Source: Massilia sp. TS11
GTDB taxonomy: Bacteria > Pseudomonadota > Gammaproteobacteria > Burkholderiales > Burkholderiaceae_D
DNA length: 64,000 bases
Reading direction: 5' to 3'
Assembly: GCF_022012445.1 (NCBI RefSeq)
Contig: NZ_JAKLTS010000007.1
Location: forward strand, 186,001-250,000
Translations under genes and position numbers: made by a program
Part shown: positions 31,411-38,839 of the stretch, piece after piece
How positions within the stretch are numbered: the first letter of the stretch is position 1
How the letters are laid out: the number at the start of each line of letters is the position of its first letter
Notes under the pieces: model-generated
What the model was told of the DNA's origin: nothing
Database searches by the model: none
Seen by the model: the letters and a program-made list of their open reading frames with translations, nothing else

Positions 31411-32141
31411 GCGGCGCCGACCAGCACCGCGTTCTCGGCCCAGCTTGGCGCATCGTCGCTGAACACCTGGCTGAAGGCGGCCAGCGGCGCCACCGCGTGC
31501 GGCGCCACCTCCCCGAACTTCGAATGATCGGCCAGCAGCACGCTGCGCGCCGCACCCGCCAGCATGGCCGCCTTGATGGCGGCATTGTCGGCGCCCTGCG
31601 CGCTCACGCCCAACGTGGGGTGAATCGCGCAGGCGCCGAGAAAAGCCAGGTCGGCGCGCGCCGCCTGCACGCTGGCCAGGGCCTGCGGCCCGGCCAGATA
31701 GCCATCCTGCGCATGCCAGCGGCCGCCGCACACGCTGAGCGCGATACCGGGCCGGCGCCCCAGCAGCTGCGCCACGTCGAGCGAATTGGTCAGCACCGTC
31801 AGCGGCACGGCGGGCAGGGCCTCGGCCAGCGCCAGACAGCTGCTGCCGGCGTCGATGAACAGACTCATATGCGCTTCCACGAGGCCGGCCGCGGCGCGCG
31901 CGATGGCCTGTTTGGCCGCGCCATGCAGCTGCTGGCGCGCCTGCTGCGGCAGGCTGGCCTGGGCCAGGCGCACGGCGCCGCCATGGGTCTTCTGCAAAAA
32001 GCCCTGCTGCGCGAGCGCGGCCAGATCGCGCCGCACGGTGTCTTCCGACACCTGCAGCTGGCTGGCCAGGCGGCAGACTTCGACACGCCCGGCCTGTTCG
32101 AGGGCTGCGAGGATCTGTTGGCGGCGTTCGGGAGCAAACAT
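31407..32141 (-). CDS. DeoR/GlpR family transcriptional repressor
   Basis: This 244-residue protein opens MFAPERRQQILAALEQAGRV, followed by the DeoR-family winged helix (LASQLQVSEDTVRRDLAALAQQGFLQKTHGGAV, about 25-57). A sugar-phosphate-binding domain follows, with LFIDAGSSCLALAEAL and LADHSKFGE motifs. The start is set by homology at 32141; the frame stays open far upstream by chance. The effector is probably a phosphorylated sugar. It diverges from the glyoxalase-fold gene, and the intergenic region holds two similar TTGTGC-GTT-type stretches that could be operators. Confidence 0.9.
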   Translation of the reverse strand: MFAPERRQQILAALEQAGRVEVCRLASQLQVSEDTVRRDLAALAQQGFLQKTHGGAVRLAQASLPQQARQQLHGAAKQAIARAAAGLVEAHMSLFIDAGSSCLALAEALPAVPLTVLTNSLDVAQLLGRRPGIALSVCGGRWHAQDGYLAGPQALASVQAARADLAFLGACAIHPTLGVSAQGADNAAIKAAMLAGAARSVLLADHSKFGEVAPHAVAPLAAFSQVFSDDAPSWAENAVLVGAA

Positions 32142-32210
32142 GCGGCTTCTTGCGTGATTGTGCGGTTGTATGCAAGTATACCGCGACATTGTGCTGTTTT
32201 GTGAGGTTTT

Positions 32211-32600
32211 ATGCGTATCGAGCATGTGGCCCTGTGGGCCCGCGATCTGGAAGCGATGAAGGCTTTTTATGTGCAGGCCTTCGGCGCCGCGGCCGGTGAG
32301 CGCTACACCAATCCGGCCCACGGCTTCGCCTCGTATTTTCTGCGCTTCGACAGCGGGGCGCGGCTGGAGCTGATGCAGATGCCGGGTATCGCGCCGAACC
32401 CGAATACGGCCCAGGCTCAGGCGCTGGGCTTCGTCCACATCGCCGTGGCGACCGGCTCGCAGCAGGCGGTGGACGCCACCACCGCGCGCCTGGTGGCCGG
32501 CGGCGCGGTGCTGCAGTCGCCGGCCCACTGGACCGGGGACGGCTACTACGAATCGGTGCTGCTCGACCCCGAAGGCAACCGGGTCGAAATCACGATCTGA
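32211..32600 (+). CDS. VOC (glyoxalase/bleomycin resistance) family protein
   Basis: This 129-residue protein consists of one vicinal-oxygen-chelate domain made of two beta-alpha-beta-beta-beta units. The first metal-ligand histidine lies in RIEHVALWARD, the second in LGFVHIAVATG, and the terminal glutamate in LLDPEGNRVEITI. A small metal-dependent lyase or dioxygenase is likely, but this family is too broad to name a substrate. It diverges from the DeoR-type repressor by 69 bases and may be its target. Confidence 0.85.
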   Translation: MRIEHVALWARDLEAMKAFYVQAFGAAAGERYTNPAHGFASYFLRFDSGARLELMQMPGIAPNPNTAQAQALGFVHIAVATGSQQAVDATTARLVAGGAVLQSPAHWTGDGYYESVLLDPEGNRVEITI

Positions 32601-32605
32601 GGCGG

Positions 32606-33565
32606 CTAGGCGCCCGCGTGACGGCGGAAGGCGCGCGTGCCTACCGCCACGCCGATGCACAGCAGGGCGATACCGGCGCTGACCGCCAGCGAGGGCAGGG
32701 TCCCGCGCAGGCAGAAGGCATAGGCCATCGCGAACAGGGTCTCGAACACGATCAGCTGGCCGACCAGGGAGGTCGGCAGGCGCTGGCTGGCCTGGTTCCA
32801 TAGCAGGATGCCGAGCCAGGAGGCGGTCAGGCCGATGAACAGCATCAGACCGACGAAGCGCAGCGGGGCCGGGCCGAACGGCCAGGCGAAGCCGCTGCCG
32901 CTCAGGTGCGCGTACAGGCCATAGCCGAGGAAGCCGGCCAGGGCCAGCGGCAGCGTGGCCAGGCCCTGCACGGTGGCCCAGGTGGCCGGGCCGACCTCGG
33001 GATGGGCGCGCAGAAAGCGCGCATTGCGGATCGGGTACCAGGTCCAGGTGGCGACGCCGGCGCTGGCCAGCACGGCGCCGAGCGCATAGTCGTGCAGGCT
33101 GCGCGCGCCGATGTGCTGCAGCTCGCTCCAGTTCACCAGCAGCAGGCCGGCGCTGATGATCAGCAGCGACGGCGCCAGCTTGCCCCAGGCGATAGACTCG
33201 GACGGATGGCCGGGCGACCAGTTGGAGGCGATCGCGATCACCACCGGCAGGGTGCCGATGATCATGGTCGGCAGCGGCGCATCGGCCAGCTGGATGGCGC
33301 TGGCCAGCAGCGCGTAGTAGAGCAGATTGCCGACCACGCACAGCTTGAGCGCCTCGATCCAGGCACTGCGCGGCAGGCGCAGGATGCGGCGCCGGTCGCC
33401 CACGGCCAGCAGCAGCGCGATCAGGCCATACGCCAGATAGCGGCCGAAGGACAGCAGCAGGCCCGGATACTCGGGCAGCATCAGCGGGGCGACGAAGACC
33501 AGGCCCCAGAACATGCCGGCGCCCATGGCGTACAGGACGCCGGCGATCAAAGCGGAACTTTTCAT
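32606..33565 (-). CDS. DMT superfamily transporter (EamA-like)
   Basis: This 319-residue protein has about ten transmembrane helices arranged as two repeats of the EamA fold, starting MKSSALIAGVLYAMGAGMFWGLVFV. Such proteins export small metabolites or amino acids; no substrate can be assigned. It converges on the VOC gene (five bases apart) and lies downstream of the AraC-type regulator on the same strand, with 20 bases between them. That suggests the regulator may control it. Confidence 0.85.
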   Translation of the reverse strand: MKSSALIAGVLYAMGAGMFWGLVFVAPLMLPEYPGLLLSFGRYLAYGLIALLLAVGDRRRILRLPRSAWIEALKLCVVGNLLYYALLASAIQLADAPLPTMIIGTLPVVIAIASNWSPGHPSESIAWGKLAPSLLIISAGLLLVNWSELQHIGARSLHDYALGAVLASAGVATWTWYPIRNARFLRAHPEVGPATWATVQGLATLPLALAGFLGYGLYAHLSGSGFAWPFGPAPLRFVGLMLFIGLTASWLGILLWNQASQRLPTSLVGQLIVFETLFAMAYAFCLRGTLPSLAVSAGIALLCIGVAVGTRAFRRHAGA

Positions 33566-33585
33566 GGGGCCCAGCTTAGCCGCGC

Positions 33586-34416
33586 TCAGGCCAGCGGTCT
33601 TGTACCAATTTGCTGTTGATACTGGGCCGGCGTGATGCCATAGGCGCGCTTGAACCAGCGCGTCAGGTGGCTTTGATCGCTCATGCCGGCGGCCGCCGCG
33701 GCAGCGCTGGGCGGCATGCGCTGGCCGAGCAGCTGCTTGGCGCGCTCGGTGCGGCGCGCCTGCACATACTGCTGCGGCGTGCAGCCGAAGGCGGCGCTGA
33801 ACACGCGCACGAAGTGGAACAGCGACAGGCCGGCCTCGCGCGCCAGCGTGTCGATGCGCAGGGTGCCGTCGAGATGGGCCTCGATGCAGTCGCGCACGCG
33901 CGCCATGGCGGCCGAGCGCTGCGCCAGGCGGCCCGCGGTCTGCGGCGCGCTATCGCTGGCGTAGCGGCTGCAGATGGCATCGACCAGGGGCGTAAAGCCG
34001 GACACGAAGGCCAGATCGTCGGGCGCCTGCCACATCTGGCTGAACCAGTGGCGGAAGGCGCGCGCCAGCGCCGGGTCATGCACGGCGGCCTCGCGGAACC
34101 AGACCGTGCGCCCGGCCAGTTCCTGCATCAGCTCGGGCGGGATGTAGAGCATCTGGTAGGTCCAGCCGGCGGCCACTTCGGCCTGGCCCGTGTGGATTTC
34201 GTCGGCGTTCAGCGTGACCAGGGTATCGGCCGGGGCGATATGTTCGCTGCCGCGGTAGCGAAAGCGCTCGACCCCATGTTCGATCGCGCCCAGCGAGTAG
34301 GACTCATGCACGTGCGGGGCAAAGGCCACGTCCACCAGGCGCGCCGTGTACAGCTCCACACCGGGCAGGTGGGGGCTGGTCTTGAAGCGGATGAATTCGG
34401 TGGCGGGATCGAACAT
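33586..34416 (-). CDS. AraC-family transcriptional regulator
   Basis: This 276-residue protein has an N-terminal cupin-like AraC-binding domain (HVHESYSLGAIEHGVERFRYRG near residues 36-57, with the HxH pair). The C-terminal double helix-turn-helix (about 175-270) has LAREAGLSLFHFVRVFSAAFG and AAAAAGMSDQSHLTRWFKRAYG. The start at 34416 is taken because the conserved FDPATEFIRF opening follows it; codons further upstream lie in the divergent thioesterase gene. The EamA-type transporter gene is directly downstream and is the likeliest target. Confidence 0.9.
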   Translation of the reverse strand: MFDPATEFIRFKTSPHLPGVELYTARLVDVAFAPHVHESYSLGAIEHGVERFRYRGSEHIAPADTLVTLNADEIHTGQAEVAAGWTYQMLYIPPELMQELAGRTVWFREAAVHDPALARAFRHWFSQMWQAPDDLAFVSGFTPLVDAICSRYASDSAPQTAGRLAQRSAAMARVRDCIEAHLDGTLRIDTLAREAGLSLFHFVRVFSAAFGCTPQQYVQARRTERAKQLLGQRMPPSAAAAAAGMSDQSHLTRWFKRAYGITPAQYQQQIGTRPLA

Positions 34417-34460
34417 CGGTCCATTATGCCCGCTTTGGCCAAACGCGGCATAATCACGCC

Positions 34461-34883
34461 ATGAGTCCCGATCTGAAGCCTGGCCACCGTTTTCAGTGGT
34501 CCTACACGGTGCCGGCGCGCGCCACCGTGCCCGAGCTGTACCACGACACCGCCTTCTGCCGCGACATGCCGGCCGTGCTGGCGACCGGCTATATGGTCGG
34601 CATGATGGAGCTGGCCTGCGTGCACGGCATGATGCCATTCATGGACTGGCCGCGCGAGCAGTCGGTCGGAGTGATGGTCGCCTTTGAGCACCTGGCGCCG
34701 ACCCCGCCCGGCATGGACCTGCGCATCGAAGGCGAAGTGCTGGCCGTCGAAGGACGGCGCGTGCGCTTTCGCGTCGAGGCCTGGGACGCGTGCGACCGCA
34801 TCTGCGTCGGCACCCACGAACGTATGGTCATCGATCCGCTCAAATTCAATGCGCGCGTGGCGGCCAAGGGGAGCGCGGCATGA
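34461..34883 (+). CDS. Thioesterase family protein (hot-dog fold, FlK-like)
   Basis: This 140-residue single hot-dog domain has the pattern of acyl-CoA thioesterases related to fluoroacetyl-CoA thioesterase: ATGYMVGMMELACVHGM supplies the central helix with its catalytic-type glutamate, and VGVMVAFEHLAPTPPGM follows. It likely hydrolyses a small acyl-CoA in the cytoplasm. It begins a tight three-gene unit with the DUF1289 and MBL genes, each overlapping the next by ATGA. Confidence 0.88.
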   Translation: MSPDLKPGHRFQWSYTVPARATVPELYHDTAFCRDMPAVLATGYMVGMMELACVHGMMPFMDWPREQSVGVMVAFEHLAPTPPGMDLRIEGEVLAVEGRRVRFRVEAWDACDRICVGTHERMVIDPLKFNARVAAKGSAA

Positions 34884-35071
34884 GGCCGGAAGACATGCGG
34901 CCGGTGCCTTCGCCGTGCGTCGACATCTGCCAGATGGACCCGGTCAGCGGCTTGTGCCGCGGCTGCTACCGCACGATCGATGAGATCGTCGCCTGGGGCA
35001 GTGCCAGCGAGGACTACAAGCGCGCCGTGTGGGCCGAGATCCGCCGGCGCGAACAGCAGGCCTTCGAATGA
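34880..35071 (+). CDS. DUF1289 domain protein
   Basis: This 63-residue protein holds the DUF1289 signature PSPCVDICQMDPVSGLCRGC followed by RTIDEIVAW. Its four cysteines probably bind a metal, perhaps an iron-sulfur centre. Function is unknown for the family. It overlaps the thioesterase and the MBL-fold genes by four bases at each end, so all three are translationally coupled. Confidence 0.92.
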   Translation: MRPEDMRPVPSPCVDICQMDPVSGLCRGCYRTIDEIVAWGSASEDYKRAVWAEIRRREQQAFE

Positions 35072-35961
35072 GGCAGGTGTTCGAACGCGGCTGGCTGTCT
35101 TCGAACAATGTGCTGTTCGTCGGGCGCGAGTCGGCCGTGCTGGTCGACAGCGGCTACGTCGGCCATGCGGACCAGACCCTGGCCCTGGTGCGCGCCACGC
35201 TCGGCGCGCGTGCGCTTGATCAGATCATCAACACCCATCTGCACTCCGACCACTGCGGCGGCAATGCGCTGCTGCGCGAGACCTATGGCTGCCGCACCCT
35301 GATTCCGGCGGCTGAAGCGGACAAGGTCGCGGCCTGGGACGAGGCGCGCCTGTCGTATGTGGCCACCGGCCAGCGCATCGCGCGCTTCGGCTTCGATGAC
35401 ACGCTGGCGCCGGGCGACACGCTGCGCCTGGGCGACGAGGACTGGCAGGTGCTGGGCGCGCCCGGGCACGATCCGCATTCGCTGATGCTGTTCCAGCCGG
35501 ACGATGGCACCCTGATTGCGGCCGATGCGTTGTGGGAGAACGGCTTTGGCGTGGTCTTCCCGGAGCTGGACGGCGAGCCGGGCTTCGAGGAGGTGCGCGC
35601 CACGCTTGACCTGATCAAGGAGCTCGACGTGCGCCATGTGATTCCCGGCCATGGTGCGCCGTTCGACGATGTGCGCGGTGCGCTTGCGCGTGCCTATGCG
35701 CGGCTGGATTTTCTGGCGGCCGACCCGGTGCGCAATGCGCAGAACGCGGCCAAGGTGCTGATTAAATTTTTGCTGCTCGACCGGCGCCGCATTCCGCCCG
35801 AGGATTTGCTGGCGCTGTGTGCCTCGGTGCCGGTGCTGGTGCGCGCCAATGCGCGCTTCTTCGGCTGGGATGCGGCGGCGTTGGCGGACTGGGTCGGCAA
35901 GGCCTTGGTCAAAGCCGGCGTGGCGCGCTGGGATGGGGCGGTGCTGGTGGATGCGGGGTGA
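35068..35961 (+). CDS. MBL-fold metallo-hydrolase
   Basis: This 297-residue protein has the metallo-beta-lactamase HxHxDH motif in NTHLHSDHCGG (about residues 54-64). GAPGHDPHSL supplies the third histidine, LIAADALWENGFG the bridging aspartate and VIPGHGAP the last histidine, so a two-zinc or iron hydrolase active site is complete. It resembles glyoxalase II-like or quinolone-signal-response-like hydrolases. The start at 35068 overlaps the DUF1289 stop. The last ten codons (WDGAVLVDAG) and stop are the first unit of the 70-bp tandem array that follows. Confidence 0.88.
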   Translation: MRQVFERGWLSSNNVLFVGRESAVLVDSGYVGHADQTLALVRATLGARALDQIINTHLHSDHCGGNALLRETYGCRTLIPAAEADKVAAWDEARLSYVATGQRIARFGFDDTLAPGDTLRLGDEDWQVLGAPGHDPHSLMLFQPDDGTLIAADALWENGFGVVFPELDGEPGFEEVRATLDLIKELDVRHVIPGHGAPFDDVRGALARAYARLDFLAADPVRNAQNAAKVLIKFLLLDRRRIPPEDLLALCASVPVLVRANARFFGWDAAALADWVGKALVKAGVARWDGAVLVDAG

Positions 35962-36417
35962 GGGCGCGCGCGGGTCTGAAGACCCGCCCTACCCGGGTTG
36001 GGATGGGGCGATACTGGTGGATGTGGGTGAGGGCGCACGCGGGTCTGAAGACCCGCCCTACCTGGGCTGGGATGGGGCGATGCTGGTGGATGTGGGGTGA
36101 GGGCGCGCGCGGGTCTGAAGACCCGCCCCACCCGGGTTGGGATGCGGCGGTGCTGGTGGATGTGGGGTGACGACGCACGCGGGTCTGAAGACCCGCCCTA
36201 CCTGGGCTGGGATGGGGCGATGCTGGTGGATGTGGGGTGAGGACGCACGCGGGTCTAAAGACCCGCCCTACCCGGGCCGGGATGGGGCGATGCTGGTGGA
36301 TGTGGGGTGAGGACGCACGCGGGTCTGAAGACCCGCCCTACCTGGGCTGGGATGGGGCGATGCTGGTGGATGTGGGGTGACGACGCACGCGGGTCTAAAG
36401 ACCCGCCCTACCCGGGC
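35930..36417 (+). repeat. 70-bp tandem repeat array (7 units)
   Basis: The landmark CTGGTGG recurs at a 70-base period (units at 35942, 36012, 36081, 36151, 36221, 36291 and 36361; one unit has lost a base). Each unit contains GATGGGGCGATGCTGGTGGA, then a GGTGAGG segment and the palindrome GCGGGTCT-GA-AGACCCGC followed by CCTAC. Unit 1 starts inside the MBL-fold coding sequence, so the units look like copies of that gene's 3' end plus one palindromic element. No gene lies within the array. Confidence 0.95.
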
Positions 36418-36426
36418 ATCCCAAGT

Positions 36427-36775
36427 CGTAGGGCGGGTCTTTAGACCCGCGTCGCACATCAAAGGCGTAGGGTGGGTTTTCAGACCCATGTCGCACATCA
36501 AAGTCGTAGGGCGGGTCTTCAGACCCGCGCCGCACATCACAGTCGTAGGGCAGGTTTTCAGACCCACGTCGCACATCACGGGCGTAGGGCAGGTCTTCAG
36601 ACCCGCGTCGCACATCACAGTCGTAGGGCGGGTCTTCAGACCCGCGTCGCGCATCAAAGTCGTAGGGCGGGTCTTCAGACCCGCGTTGCACATCACAGTC
36701 GTAGGGCGCGTTTACAGACCCATGTCGCACACCACGGTCGTAGGGCGGGTCTTCAGACCCGCGCCGCGCGTCACA
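36427..36775 (-). repeat. 39-bp tandem repeat array (9 units), opposite orientation
   Basis: CGTAGGG recurs exactly every 39 bases from 36427 to 36739. Each unit holds the palindrome GGCGGGTCTTCAGACCCGCG followed by a TCGCACATCAC-type linker. The palindrome is the same one found in the 70-bp array but pointing the other way, so the two arrays face each other around 36418-36426. The last unit runs to the stop codon of the outer-membrane protein gene. Peptide-like frames through it arise only because 39 is divisible by three. Confidence 0.95.
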
Positions 36776-37601
36776 GCTTGAACTCGACCCTGACCATCGG
36801 CGTCGAGGCCCGATAGCCCTTGCCGCCCGTAGTGACCGCGGTATTCCCGAATTTATTGCGCCAATACTGGTAGCCGACGCCGGCGCGCCACTGGCGTCCC
36901 ATGTCCCACATCAGCGCCATGTCGATATTCTGCTCGGCCCCGGTCGGCGCGCCCGTTTCATCGCGCCCTTTGCTGCCGATGAAATTGGCATAGCCCTCCC
37001 AGCTGGCGCCGCCCACCGGGATGCCCCAGACCACGTTGAACATCGCATGGCCCTTGTAGGTGTAGCGTCCACGCACCTGCGAAATCGGCGCGAATGGGCC
37101 GCTCGGCGCATTCGATTCGTGCAGATACAGCAGGCTGGTGTTCAGAAAGCCCGGCACCTCCCACATCAGCGTCGGACCGAGCACCAGCATGCGCTTGCGC
37201 GAGTTGTAGCCGACATCGCTCTTGCTGTTCCAGTCGAAGCCGGCCGTCAGACCGAGCCCGCGCGCGCCGGCCAGATCGAGCTTGTGCCCGGCCAGCTTGC
37301 CCAGGTCGAGCGTGTGGCGATACACGAGATAGGCCTCGCGCGCGCCGCTGTCGCTGCCCAGGCTGCGCGCGTCGTTTTTATCCGAGAACAGCAGATCGAG
37401 ATTCAGGTAGTTGCTGCCGTACTGGTAGCCATCGGCATGGGTCAGGGCGAGGATGTGCTTGTGGATGTCCTGGCCGTTGAAGGGCTCGGCGAATTGCGTG
37501 CCATAGCGCCAGCTGACGGCGGTGCTGCTCCAGTCGAGCGCCTGGGCGCTGCTGGCGCCCAGCACCGCGCACAGGGCGAGGCAGAGGCGGGTGGTCGGCA
37601 T
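36771..37601 (-). CDS. Outer-membrane beta-barrel protein (Tsx/OmpK-like)
   Basis: This 276-residue protein has a 21-residue Sec signal peptide ending in SAQA. The mature protein is made of alternating amphipathic strands rich in Tyr, Trp and Gly (for example YLNLDLLFSDKND, RKRMLVLGPTLMWEVPGF, WRAGVGYQYWRNKFGN) and ends VRVEFKL. It resembles nucleoside-channel (Tsx/OmpK) or outer-envelope-protein families, though the terminal residue is Leu where Phe is usual. It stands alone; its 3' end abuts the 39-bp repeat array. Confidence 0.75.
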   Translation of the reverse strand: MPTTRLCLALCAVLGASSAQALDWSSTAVSWRYGTQFAEPFNGQDIHKHILALTHADGYQYGSNYLNLDLLFSDKNDARSLGSDSGAREAYLVYRHTLDLGKLAGHKLDLAGARGLGLTAGFDWNSKSDVGYNSRKRMLVLGPTLMWEVPGFLNTSLLYLHESNAPSGPFAPISQVRGRYTYKGHAMFNVVWGIPVGGASWEGYANFIGSKGRDETGAPTGAEQNIDMALMWDMGRQWRAGVGYQYWRNKFGNTAVTTGGKGYRASTPMVRVEFKL

Positions 37602-37725
37602 GGTGGATTCCCTGCAGTGAAGGTGTTAGCCACGATCCTACACCAGCCGGCAGCCGCACAAAAGTAGCACGACCGTTCGTTTTTGTGCATAATGATTGCC
37701 CGTATTCTGATTCTGCGAGCAAAAC

Positions 37726-38697
37726 ATGGCCCTGCCTCCCGTGCTGCAGCGACTGTCGCTGCCTGTGATCGCTTCCCCGATGTTCATCGCCAGCGGCCCG
37801 GCCCTGGTGGCGGCCCAGTGCAAGGCTGGCATTGTCGGTTCTTTCCCGGCGCTGAATGCGCGCCCGCAGGAGCAGCTCGATGTCTGGCTCACGGATTTGC
37901 AGGCCGAACTGGCCGACTACCAGGCCGCGCATCCGGATGCCATCGTCGGCCCGATCGCGGTCAACCAGATCGTGCACCAGTCGAACGACCGGCTGGCGCG
38001 CGATGTCGAGGTGTGCGTCAAGCATCGGGTGCCGATCATCATTTCATCGCTGCGCGCGCCGCCCAAGGAGATGCTCGACGCCGTGCACAGCTATGGCGGC
38101 ATCGTCCTGCATGATGTGATCTCGATCCGCCACGCGCACAAGGCGCTGGAGGCGGGCGTCGATGGCCTGATTCTGGTGGCGGCCGGTGCCGGCGGCCACG
38201 CGGGCACGCTGTCGCCGTTCGCGCTGGTGGGCGAGGTGCGCAAATTCTTCGATGGTCCGATTGCCCTGAGCGGCTCGATCGCCAGCGGCGACGCCATTCT
38301 GGCCGCCCAGGCCATGGGCGCGGACCTGGCCTACATCGGCTCGCGCTGGCTGGCCACGCAGGAATCGAATGTCAGCCAGGGCTACCGCGACGCCATCGTG
38401 CAGGCCAGCGCGGCCGACATCGTCTACACCAATCTGTTCACGGGCGTGCATGGCAACTACCTGCGCCAGTCGATCGAGGCGGCTGGTCTGGACCCGGACA
38501 ATCTGCCCGAAGCCGACAAGAGCAAGATGAATTTCGGCTCGGGCGGCAACACTGGCGCCAAGGCCTGGCGCGATATCTGGGGCGCGGGCCAGGGCGTCGG
38601 CCTAATGAACGATGTGCCGACCGTGGCTGAGATGGTGGCGCGTCTGCAGGCTGAATACGTGGCGGCAAAACGGCGCCTGTGCGCGGGCAGTGACTGA
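37726..38697 (+). CDS. Nitronate monooxygenase (2-nitropropane dioxygenase family)
   Basis: This 323-residue FMN-dependent TIM-barrel enzyme oxidises nitronates such as propionate 3-nitronate. Family blocks seen are SPMFIASGPALVAAQCKAGIV near the N-terminus, the phosphate-binding ILVAAGAGGHAGTLSPFAL and SGSIASGDAILAAQAMGADLAYIGSRW, and a C-terminal GAGQGVGLMNDVPTVAEMV. The histidine of GGHAG is the proposed catalytic residue. It stands alone, with a CATAAT promoter-like element about 30 bases upstream. A long inverted repeat follows its stop by three bases. Confidence 0.93.
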   Translation: MALPPVLQRLSLPVIASPMFIASGPALVAAQCKAGIVGSFPALNARPQEQLDVWLTDLQAELADYQAAHPDAIVGPIAVNQIVHQSNDRLARDVEVCVKHRVPIIISSLRAPPKEMLDAVHSYGGIVLHDVISIRHAHKALEAGVDGLILVAAGAGGHAGTLSPFALVGEVRKFFDGPIALSGSIASGDAILAAQAMGADLAYIGSRWLATQESNVSQGYRDAIVQASAADIVYTNLFTGVHGNYLRQSIEAAGLDPDNLPEADKSKMNFGSGGNTGAKAWRDIWGAGQGVGLMNDVPTVAEMVARLQAEYVAAKRRLCAGSD

Positions 38698-38700
38698 GGC

Positions 38701-38798
38701 GCGGCGCGCCTTGTATCAAACCTGCTCGTTTGCCGTGGTCCTGCAAGCCGGAAACTGCGCAGCCGCGCAAAACGAGCATGTTTGATCTAAGGCGCCGC
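38701..38798. repeat. Long imperfect inverted repeat between convergent genes
   Basis: The left arm (38701-38733, beginning GCGGCG and containing ATCAAAC and GCTCGTT) is nearly the reverse complement of the right arm (38767-38798, containing AACGAGC and GTTTGAT and ending GCGCCGC). About 33 bases lie between. It fills the gap between the nitronate monooxygenase and the GGDEF-EAL gene. It may act as a bidirectional transcription barrier or be a MITE-like remnant. Confidence 0.8.
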
Positions 38799-38839
38799 AG
38801 CGCGATGCCGGCCCGCTGACGCTGTTCAGGATCGCGGAC

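Noticed and set aside
31407..33341. 644-codon protein ending in the DeoR-type repressor
   Set aside because: The upstream part is antisense to the VOC gene and overlaps the transporter gene in another frame; the repressor's conserved start is at 32141.
36427..36775. CRISPR array
   Set aside because: Units are contiguous and whole-unit similar, with no variable spacers, and each carries a palindrome; no cas genes are near.
36268..36781. Open frames through the 39-bp array encoding 13-residue repeats (VGRVFRPA-type)
   Set aside because: A 39-bp unit is divisible by three so frames stay open by default, in several frames and on both strands. No start, ribosome site or signal peptide supports a repeat protein.
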